5,109 nucleotides of DNA, taken from Acidobacteriota bacterium. GTDB lineage: Bacteria; Acidobacteriota; Terriglobia; Terriglobales; Acidobacteriaceae. Location of the stretch: assembly GCA_019510535.1 (NCBI GenBank), contig JAEKKE010000290.1:1-5109 (forward strand), in the 5' to 3' direction. Positions 1-4,682 of this stretch are shown piece after piece. The stretch's first letter is position 1. Each line of letters starts with the position of its first letter. The translations under genes and the position numbers were made by a program. Under the pieces are notes generated by a model. It worked only from the letters and a program-made list of their open reading frames with translations, was not told the origin of the DNA and made no database searches.

Positions 1-506
1 CCCGGCCTGTACTGCATGGCGTCGCACCGAAGCATCCGATTGTGGACCTGATCGCGGATGCAGTAGCGCTCTTATGGCTGGTGGCGGTGCCGCATTTCCC
101 CGTACTGTTATTCTTCGGGCCTGCAGCCCGTCTCTTCCACATCGAAGCCACACCCATCTGGCACCGCATGTTTGCGCCTATTGCTGCGCTGCTGCTCACC
201 CGGCTTGTACTGAAGGCGATTGCGATCGGCGGTCGGCATTCAGCCCGAAGGACTGGTTTGCTCTACGTGGCGGCTGACCTGTGCTCTGTCGTGGCGCTGG
301 CGCTCCTCGTGCTTCCGGGGGAGGCGTTGTTCACCATCACCGCGGGCGTCCCTGCCGAGACGGAGACAGGAATTCAGTTCGGCATCATGATGGGGCTTAG
401 AGTAGCTTTAGCCGCAGCTTCGCTGGCCGCGGCGTGGAAGCTGTGGCAGACCATGCGTCTCAGTGGTCCGGCAGATGGAGTACGCGGTACCGCGGTCTGC
501 CTGTAA
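1..506 (+). CDS. Membrane protein of unknown function, about four helices, 5' end outside the window
   Basis: I do not recognise this family. The reading frame is open from position 3 to the TAA at 504-506, so the gene probably starts upstream. A GTG at 42 could also start a 154-residue protein, but no good Shine-Dalgarno sequence precedes it. Counted from that GTG, four hydrophobic stretches are visible at roughly residues 6-30, 42-66, 74-95 and 112-137. They are separated by short polar loops, two of them basic (around GGRHSARR and after the last helix), so it is very likely an integral inner-membrane protein. No catalytic motif stands out. The tail after the last helix is short and polar. 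It lies on the same strand as eutB, but 164 bases and a palindromic element separate them, so an operon is not evident. It could be the membrane half of a larger protein with a soluble N-terminal domain. Coding is fairly certain; function is not known. Confidence 0.65.
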   Translation, partial: RPVLHGVAPKHPIVDLIADAVALLWLVAVPHFPVLLFFGPAARLFHIEATPIWHRMFAPIAALLLTRLVLKAIAIGGRHSARRTGLLYVAADLCSVVALALLVLPGEALFTITAGVPAETETGIQFGIMMGLRVALAAASLAAAWKLWQTMRLSGPADGVRGTAVCL

Positions 507-530
507 CGCCGGTTTACAACTAGAGCGACG

Positions 531-642
531 GAGCATTTTCCCTGTAGGTGTAGAGTAGGGTTTCTGTATCTATGGGCGTTTTCCGCAAAGAAAACGCCGC
601 TGCACACCTCCTCCGGGCTACCTAGCAACAGGGAAAATGCTC
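531..642. repeat. Nested palindromic element with 15-bp perfect terminal inverted repeats
   Basis: The left arm 531-545 (GAGCATTTTCCCTGT) is the exact reverse complement of the right arm 628-642 (ACAGGGAAAATGCTC). Inside lies a second perfect hairpin, with stem 575-583 (GGCGTTTTC) against 590-598 and a six-base loop CGCAAA. A third possible stem pairs AGGTGT at 546-551 with ACACCT at 604-609, so almost the whole 112 bases could fold into one structure. It encodes no credible protein. The form is that of a dispersed non-autonomous palindromic repeat, or of a structured RNA in the eutB leader. No run of T follows the stem on the + strand, so it is not a standard intrinsic terminator. The pairing is directly visible; the interpretation is inference. 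Confidence 0.75.
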
Positions 643-651
643 TAGCCGCAT

Positions 652-660
652 TGCTACACT
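652..660 (+). promoter_or_regulatory. Possible extended -10 element for eutB
   Basis: TGCTACACT fits an extended -10 (TGn followed by TACACT, four of six matches to TATAAT). Transcription would begin near 667, only a few bases before the eutB GTG at 671, giving an almost leaderless message that leaves out the weak GGGG at 662-665. No convincing -35 box is present. This is a weak call; the true promoter may lie upstream of or inside the palindromic element. Confidence 0.2.
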
Positions 661-670
661 CGGGGCAATC

Positions 671-2041
671 GTGCAACTGCAACATACCATTGGCGGCATG
701 ACCTACAGCTTTCGCGATCTGAAGGATCTGCTGGCGAAGGCGACACCGTTGCGCTCCGGCGATGAACTCGCCGGAGTCGCCGCGAGCTCAGCCGTAGAAC
801 GTGCCGCCGCGCAGATGGCGTTAGCCGATTTGCCGCTGCGCACCTTCCTGAAAGAGACGATCGTTCCCTACGAAGAGGACGAGGTAACCCGGCTGATCGC
901 CGACAGCCATGATCCCGCGGCTTTTGCACCGGTGAGCAGCCTGACCGTCGGTGGCTTCCGCGACTGGCTGCTGTCAGACGAGGCCACCGGCGAAGTTCTA
1001 TCGGGACTGGCATTCGGTCTTACCCCCGAGATGGTGGCCGCCGTCAGCAAGCTGATGCGTGTGCAGGACCTGGTTGCGGCAGGGCGCAAGATTCAGGTGG
1101 TCTCGCGCTTCCGGACGACGATTGGACTGGCAGGCAGGCTATCCACACGTCTGCAGCCGAATCACCCCACAGACGACGTGATCGGTATCGCGGCGTCGAT
1201 GCTCGATGGTCTGTTGCTTGGCTCCGGCGATGCCGTCATCGGCATCAACCCCGCCACCGACAATGTAGAAACGACCGCAACCCTGCTGCGATTGATCGAT
1301 GCAGTGCGCGAGCGGTATGCCATCCCCACGCAAAGCTGTGTCCTGGCGCATGTGACTACACAGATGGCGGCGATCGAGCGCGGAGCTCCACTGGACCTGG
1401 TCTTCCAGTCGATTGCAGGCACAGAGAAGGCGAATGCGTCCTTCGGTATCACGCTGGCAATGCTGGATGAGGCGCACGCGATGGCGCGGGAGCTGGGGCG
1501 CGGCGGCGAGAATTTGATGTACTTCGAGACCGGCCAGGGCTCGGCACTCTCCGCCGACGCACATCACGGCATGGATCAGCAGACGTGCGAGGCTCGGGCC
1601 TATGCAGTGGCGCGGCGCTACAAGCCGCTGCTGGTGAACACGGTCGTCGGCTTTATCGGACCGGAGTATCTCTACGACGGCAAACAGATTCTGCGCGCGG
1701 GCCTGGAAGATCACTTCTGCGGCAAACTGCTGGGCCTGCCGATGGGCTGCGATGTCTGCTACACCAACCACGCCGAGGCCGACCAGGACGACATGGACAC
1801 GCTGCTGACGATGCTGGGCACAGCAGGCGTGAACTACATCATGGGCGTCCCTGGAGCGGACGATGTGATGCTTCAGTATCAGAGCACCTCCTTCCACGAC
1901 GCGCTCTATCTGCGTCAGGTGCTCGGTCTGAAGCCTGCCCCGGAGTTCGAGGCGTGGCTCGCGAGCGACCATGCTTCGCGGTTGTCGGAGGCAAGTCCGC
2001 TGCATCTCACCGCCGGAGCGAGTGCATGCCACAAGCTCTGA
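671..2041 (+). CDS. eutB: Ethanolamine ammonia-lyase, large (catalytic) subunit EutB
   Basis: EutB is the catalytic alpha subunit of adenosylcobalamin-dependent ethanolamine ammonia-lyase, which turns ethanolamine into acetaldehyde and ammonia by a radical mechanism in a TIM barrel. The 456 residues match the usual length (E. coli about 453) and align along the whole protein. Active-site residues described for the E. coli enzyme are all present: Arg160 and Gln162 in TRLQPN, Asn193 in GINP, Glu286 in YFETGQG (Glu287 in E. coli), Phe328 in VVGFIGPEY and Asp361 in MGCDVC (Asp362 in E. coli). The one-residue offset comes from a shorter loop near 277. The GTG start at 671 is chosen because MQLQHTIGGMTYSFRDLKDL aligns without gaps with the start of E. 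coli EutB; the ATG at 698 would remove nine conserved positions. Only a weak GGGG (662-665) precedes the GTG. The stop overlaps the eutC start. Confidence 0.97.
   Translation: MQLQHTIGGMTYSFRDLKDLLAKATPLRSGDELAGVAASSAVERAAAQMALADLPLRTFLKETIVPYEEDEVTRLIADSHDPAAFAPVSSLTVGGFRDWLLSDEATGEVLSGLAFGLTPEMVAAVSKLMRVQDLVAAGRKIQVVSRFRTTIGLAGRLSTRLQPNHPTDDVIGIAASMLDGLLLGSGDAVIGINPATDNVETTATLLRLIDAVRERYAIPTQSCVLAHVTTQMAAIERGAPLDLVFQSIAGTEKANASFGITLAMLDEAHAMARELGRGGENLMYFETGQGSALSADAHHGMDQQTCEARAYAVARRYKPLLVNTVVGFIGPEYLYDGKQILRAGLEDHFCGKLLGLPMGCDVCYTNHAEADQDDMDTLLTMLGTAGVNYIMGVPGADDVMLQYQSTSFHDALYLRQVLGLKPAPEFEAWLASDHASRLSEASPLHLTAGASACHKL
2015..2018 (+). promoter_or_regulatory. Ribosome binding site for eutC inside the end of eutB
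   Basis: GGAG lies seven bases before the ATG at 2026. It is the best ribosome site in the region and fixes the eutC start inside eutB, 16 bases before the end of the eutB stop codon. Translation of the two subunits is therefore likely coupled. Confidence 0.6.
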
Positions 2042-2760
2042 GCACGCTACGCCGCTACACGCCGGCGCGAGTGGCGCTGCCATCCACCGGCGTCAGCCTC
2101 GCAACCAGCGAGGTGCTGGCCTTCCAGTTGGCGCACGCACAGGCACGCGATGCCGTCCATGTGCCGCTGCATCTGCCGAGTCTGGCGTTGCGTCTGCAGC
2201 AGGAGGCAGGTGTCTCGCAGACGCTGCAGCTAACAACATCTGCACCGGATCGGGCACAGTATCTTCGGAACCCTGGCCTGGGGCGGAAGCTGAGCGACGC
2301 ATCACGCACCCAGCTCGTGCACGGATCGTATGACCTGGCGATCATCGTCGCGGATGGGTTGTCAGCTCTGGCAGTAGAACGGCACGCGGTTGACACGCTG
2401 GCGGCCCTCCTACCGATGCTTGCCGAATGGACCCTGGCTCCGATCGTCCTGTTAACTCAGGCTCGTGTTGCAGTAGGAGACGAGATCGGCGAAGCCCTTG
2501 GAGCAAAGTGTTCCCTGGTGCTGATCGGCGAACGGCCAGGCCTATCGTCGGCAGATTCCCTGGGAGCGTATCCGACCTGGGACCCACGTGTAGGCAAGAC
2601 CGACGCAGACCGCAACTGCGTCTCAAATATCCGCTACGGCGGTCTGGAGCCAAAGGCAGCCGCTGCGAAGATCTTCTGGTATCTGCAGGAAGCAAAGCGG
2701 TTGGGCTTGAGCGGGACGGCTCTTAAAGACGGTGGAATAGTTGAATTGTTGAATAGTTGA
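2026..2760 (+). CDS. eutC: Ethanolamine ammonia-lyase, small subunit EutC, short form
   Basis: EutC is the beta subunit of ethanolamine ammonia-lyase and helps hold the cobalamin cofactor against EutB. The 244 residues carry the EutC signature blocks in order: YLRNPGLGRKL (79-89), VADGLSA (108-114), GDEIGEALGAK (151-161), LIGERPGL (166-173) and DADRNCVSNI (193-202). Each matches a block of E. coli EutC. It is about 50 residues shorter than the 295-residue enteric protein. The missing part is the N-terminal extension, whose first 20 or so residues direct the enteric enzyme into the Eut microcompartment. The frame is open far upstream within eutB, but the ATG at 2026 has a good GGAG, and the protein begins right at the conserved LRRYTPARV block. 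The last seven codons and the stop lie inside 8-base repeats (2733-2764), so the C-terminal tail IVELLNS is probably repeat-derived. Confidence 0.95.
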   Translation: MPQALSTLRRYTPARVALPSTGVSLATSEVLAFQLAHAQARDAVHVPLHLPSLALRLQQEAGVSQTLQLTTSAPDRAQYLRNPGLGRKLSDASRTQLVHGSYDLAIIVADGLSALAVERHAVDTLAALLPMLAEWTLAPIVLLTQARVAVGDEIGEALGAKCSLVLIGERPGLSSADSLGAYPTWDPRVGKTDADRNCVSNIRYGGLEPKAAAAKIFWYLQEAKRLGLSGTALKDGGIVELLNS

Positions 2761-2831
2761 ATGGTGTTCTGGGTTAGCTCGGCCGCGTCGCCCGCCACCG
2801 CTGCCACGATTCAACCATTCAACGATTCAAC
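2733..2831. repeat. Opposed clusters of 8-base repeats forming a long imperfect palindrome
   Basis: On the left are four 8-base units of the form TTGAATNG at 2733-2764 (TGGAATAG, TTGAATTG, TTGAATAG, TTGAATGG). On the right are three inverted units, GATTCAAC, CATTCAAC and GATTCAAC, at 2808-2831. Positions 2748-2765 pair with 2814-2831 over 18 positions with one mismatch (2755 against 2824), enclosing a 48-base loop. The left cluster contains the eutC stop codon, and the right cluster ends 19 bases before hemB. As RNA it could slow or stop transcription after eutC, but no T run follows. It looks like a dispersed repeat rather than a classical terminator. Confidence 0.75.
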
Positions 2832-2838
2832 TAGGAAC

Positions 2839-2844
2839 TAGAAT
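2839..2844 (+). promoter_or_regulatory. Possible -10 box for hemB
   Basis: TAGAAT matches five of six bases of the TATAAT consensus and sits six bases before the hemB ATG in an AT-rich patch. Transcription would start at or next to the ATG, giving a leaderless message. This agrees with the lack of a well-placed Shine-Dalgarno: the nearest AGGA, at 2833-2836, is 14 bases away. No good -35 box is visible, since that position falls in the right-hand repeat cluster. Confidence 0.3.
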
Positions 2845-2850
2845 TTAAAA

Positions 2851-3849
2851 ATGGAGTTCCCCATCACTCGAATGCGCCGTCTTCGCCGTACTGCGGCGAT
2901 GCGCTCGCTGGTTCGTGAGACCCATCTCCGTCCCGGCATGCTGTTGTATCCGCTCTTCATCTGTCCAGGAGAAGGTGTACGAAAGCCCATCTCTTCCATG
3001 CCCGATGTCTTCAATCTCTCCATCGATGAGGCGTTGAAAGAAGCGCATGAGTGCGCAAAGCTCGGCATCGGCGGCCTTCTGCTCTTCGGTCTGCCTGAGA
3101 GCAAAGATGAAGCCGGCACAGGCGGTTATGCCGAAGACGGCATCGTGCAGCGGGCGATCCGCGCCATCAAGGCCGACCGCGCACTGGATGGGCTGCTGGT
3201 GATCTCCGATGTCTGCATGTGCGAGTACACCTCGCACGGACACTGCGGCATCATCGCCCGTGAGGGTGATCACTATCACGTCGACAACGACGCAACCGTC
3301 GAGCTGCTGGCAAAGACCGCCGTCTCGCACGCCAAGGCGGGCGCGGACATCGTTGCGCCATCCGACATGATGGATGGCCGGGTCGAAGCCATTCGCGAAG
3401 AGCTGGATCTCGAAGGCTTCACCGAGGTTCCGATCCTCAGCTATGCAGCCAAGTTCGCCTCGGCCTTCTATGGGCCCTTCCGCGAGGCGGCCGATTCCGC
3501 GCCGCAGTTCGGCGATCGCCGGACGTACCAGATGGATGCAGCGAATCCGCGCGAAGCCATGCGCGAGATCGAGCTGGACCTGATGGAAGGCGCAGACATG
3601 ATCCTGATGAAGCCCGCGGGCGCTTACCTGGACATCATCCTCGCCGCCCGCGAGCGCTTCGAGGTGCCGATCGGCGCCTACCAGGTCTCAGGCGAGTACT
3701 CGATGCTCTGCGCAGCCTTCGAAAAGGGATGGCTGGAGCGCGAACGGACCATCCTGGAGAGCCTGCTGGCCATTCATCGCTCCGGCGCCGACTTCATCTT
3801 TACGTATTTCGCGAAAGAAGCAGCAAGGCTGCTTCGCAGCAGTTCCTAG
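2851..3849 (+). CDS. hemB: Delta-aminolevulinic acid dehydratase (porphobilinogen synthase) HemB
   Basis: HemB joins two molecules of 5-aminolevulinate into porphobilinogen, the second common step of heme, siroheme and cobalamin synthesis, as a cytosolic homo-oligomer. The 332 residues are of normal length and form a full TIM-barrel enzyme. Both active-site lysines are present: Lys201 in YAAKFASAFYGPF and the Schiff-base Lys254 in MILMKPAGAYLDII. The metal-binding segment DVCMCEYTSHGHCG has Cys122, Cys124 and Cys132, matching the three-cysteine zinc site of E. coli HemB, so this is a zinc-dependent type rather than the aspartate-rich magnesium type. The start at 2851 keeps the conserved FPITRMRRLR opening; the ATG at 2872 would cut into it. 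No normal ribosome site precedes it. It is followed by a long inverted repeat and then a convergent gene, so it is probably transcribed alone or as the last gene of its unit. Confidence 0.97.
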   Translation: MEFPITRMRRLRRTAAMRSLVRETHLRPGMLLYPLFICPGEGVRKPISSMPDVFNLSIDEALKEAHECAKLGIGGLLLFGLPESKDEAGTGGYAEDGIVQRAIRAIKADRALDGLLVISDVCMCEYTSHGHCGIIAREGDHYHVDNDATVELLAKTAVSHAKAGADIVAPSDMMDGRVEAIREELDLEGFTEVPILSYAAKFASAFYGPFREAADSAPQFGDRRTYQMDAANPREAMREIELDLMEGADMILMKPAGAYLDIILAARERFEVPIGAYQVSGEYSMLCAAFEKGWLERERTILESLLAIHRSGADFIFTYFAKEAARLLRSSS

Positions 3850-3851
3850 TT

Positions 3852-4019
3852 GCTGGTTGCTTGCGTGGTGAGCTCGAAGCTAACTACCCACTGGATTGTG
3901 TCATCCTGAGCGTATGCGAAGGACCTGCTTTTAGTTGAGCCACTGATCTCGGTGCCGACTAGGAAAGCAGGTCCTTCACTTCGTTCAGGATGACAATGCA
4001 AAAAGCTCCAGCAACCAGC
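3852..4019. repeat. Outer 10-bp inverted repeat around the hemB downstream palindrome
   Basis: GCTGGTTGCT at 3852-3861 is the exact reverse complement of AGCAACCAGC at 4010-4019. Together they flank the larger palindrome at 3899-3994. The left copy begins three bases after the hemB stop, and the right copy ends at the first base of the convergent stop codon. The pair may be part of one larger mobile or dispersed element, or a lower stem of the terminator. The match is visible; its role is inferred. Confidence 0.5.
3899..3994. terminator. Long imperfect inverted repeat between convergent genes, likely dispersed repeat and two-way terminator
   Basis: The left arm is 3899-3931 and the right arm 3964-3994. 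TCATCCTGA at 3901-3909 pairs exactly with TCAGGATGA at 3985-3993. GAAGGACCTGCTTT at 3918-3931 pairs exactly with AAAGCAGGTCCTTC at 3964-3977. The middle of the arms differs by a substitution and a small gap. The loop is about 32 bases. The motif GTCATCCTGAGCG..GAAGGACC resembles a short repeat I recall as widely scattered in spacers of several phyla. Placed between the ends of hemB and a - strand gene, such a stable stem could end transcription from both sides. A T run (TTTT, 3929-3932) lies inside the stem rather than after it, so classic intrinsic termination is uncertain. Confidence 0.65.
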
Positions 4020-4570
4020 TAATCCACCGCAATAGCGTCGTACTCAACACCCGAAGCCGAAGGCGCCAGCACCCAAAGGGTATAGATACCTAGTGCGGTA
4101 CCAAACGGAAACTTCACCAGCGCCAACACGCCAAAGACAATGGCAAGCACGCGCGCCCAAGGCTTGCGTTGCAGCAGACTCCAGCAGACCAGTGCGGCAG
4201 CTCCGGCCATCACCAGGGTGGTGGCGAAGATGAACGGCATCATGGCGTGCAGGAAGGGCATATGCCCCATCGGCGATGATCTCCAGCCAAAGAAGTGGGA
4301 GCGCATCATCACGTTCGCAAAGGCCAGACCGAGAAAGACGCTGACGACGCGGTACGCGGCGAAGATGCCCCACAGTACGGCAAGGGTCTGCAGATGCCGC
4401 GGCACACGCGGAATGTAAGGCACGCCGTAGGCGACGGGAACTCCAGCGGGAGCGGGCTGGGGTGCAGCGCCTGGCTGAGGAGCAGCTTGTGCAGCAGGTT
4501 GAGGAGCTCCGCAACGGGAGCAGAAGCCGCCGGCAGCGGCAGTAGGGGAACCACAGGTAGCGCAGGTCAT
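4019..4570 (-). CDS. Small zinc-ribbon membrane protein of unknown function
   Basis: The 183-residue protein begins with a four-cysteine zinc ribbon: Cys3, Cys6, Cys17 and Cys20, two CxxC knuckles eleven to fourteen residues apart (TCATCG and CSRCG). A flexible linker rich in Ala, Pro and Gln follows at about residues 22-50. After it come three hydrophobic segments at about 60-86, 105-130 and 136-168, so the zinc ribbon and linker are probably cytoplasmic and tethered to the inner membrane. Between helices one and two is a Met/His/Phe-rich loop (MMRSHFF, then MGHMPFLHAMM), which might touch metals, though this is speculation. The start is well supported: AAAGGAGG lies eight bases before the ATG. 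The gene converges on hemB and is divergent from the VWFA-related gene. Similar zinc-ribbon-plus-helices proteins are usually annotated only as hypothetical, and I know no function. Confidence 0.88.
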   Translation of the reverse strand: MTCATCGSPTAAAGGFCSRCGAPQPAAQAAPQPGAAPQPAPAGVPVAYGVPYIPRVPRHLQTLAVLWGIFAAYRVVSVFLGLAFANVMMRSHFFGWRSSPMGHMPFLHAMMPFIFATTLVMAGAAALVCWSLLQRKPWARVLAIVFGVLALVKFPFGTALGIYTLWVLAPSASGVEYDAIAVD

Positions 4571-4578
4571 TGTTCGCG

Positions 4579-4586
4579 CCTCCTTT
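4579..4586 (-). promoter_or_regulatory. Strong ribosome binding site of the zinc-ribbon gene
   Basis: Read on the - strand, this is AAAGGAGG, a near-perfect Shine-Dalgarno with an eight-base spacer to the ATG at 4570. It is the strongest ribosome site in the window and contrasts with the weak or missing sites before eutB and hemB. Confidence 0.8.
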
Positions 4587-4629
4587 GAACCAGTCAGAGA
4601 TACGCAGCGAAGAGACGACGAGTTCCGTT

Positions 4630-4656
4630 GCGGGGAATTCTACTCCCGCGCACTAT
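4630..4656. promoter_or_regulatory. Divergent promoter region with small palindrome (tentative)
   Basis: This lies in the 112-base gap between the divergent zinc-ribbon and VWFA-related genes. On the - strand, TAGAAT (4637-4642) is a possible -10 box with five of six matches. On the + strand, TTGCGG (4628-4633) and CACTAT (4651-4656), 17 bases apart, form a weak -35/-10 pair. GCGGG at 4630-4634 and CCCGC at 4645-4649 form a 5-bp inverted repeat around the - strand box and could be an operator. All of this is weak pattern evidence. Confidence 0.25.
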
Positions 4657-4682
4657 AGGCGAAGCTCACGATGGAGCGGCAA

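Noticed and set aside
531..670. Cobalamin riboswitch controlling eutB
   Set aside because: An attractive idea for a B12-dependent enzyme, but the region lacks a recognisable B12 box and is too short. The simple perfect palindromes do not look like that fold.
1585..2025. Upstream extension of the eutC frame inside eutB
   Set aside because: The frame is open, but the residues are Arg/Gly-rich and unlike EutC. The conserved sequence begins just after the ATG at 2026, which has its own GGAG.
698..2041. ATG at 698 as the eutB start
   Set aside because: It would remove the conserved first nine residues that align without gaps to E. coli EutB; the GTG at 671 gives the normal length.
1139..2083. 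314-codon open frame on the - strand opposite eutB
   Set aside because: It lies wholly against eutB and the start of eutC, whose protein sequences match known families along their length. Its product is Arg/His/Gln-rich with no recognisable domain, as expected for a shadow frame in GC-rich DNA.
2733..2831. CRISPR-like array
   Set aside because: The units are only eight bases, are directly adjacent without spacers, and the two clusters are in opposite orientations.
2761..2841. Small open frame (26 codons) directly after the eutC stop
   Set aside because: It has no own ribosome site, and its second half translates the inverted repeat cluster.
2845..3330. 161-codon open frame on the - strand opposite hemB
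   Set aside because: It overlaps the strongly conserved hemB, including the codons of the zinc-binding segment, and has no recognisable features.
4140..4588. Two open frames on the + strand across the zinc-ribbon gene
   Set aside because: The - strand frame has paired CxxC motifs, clear membrane helices and a near-perfect ribosome site; the + strand frames have none of these.
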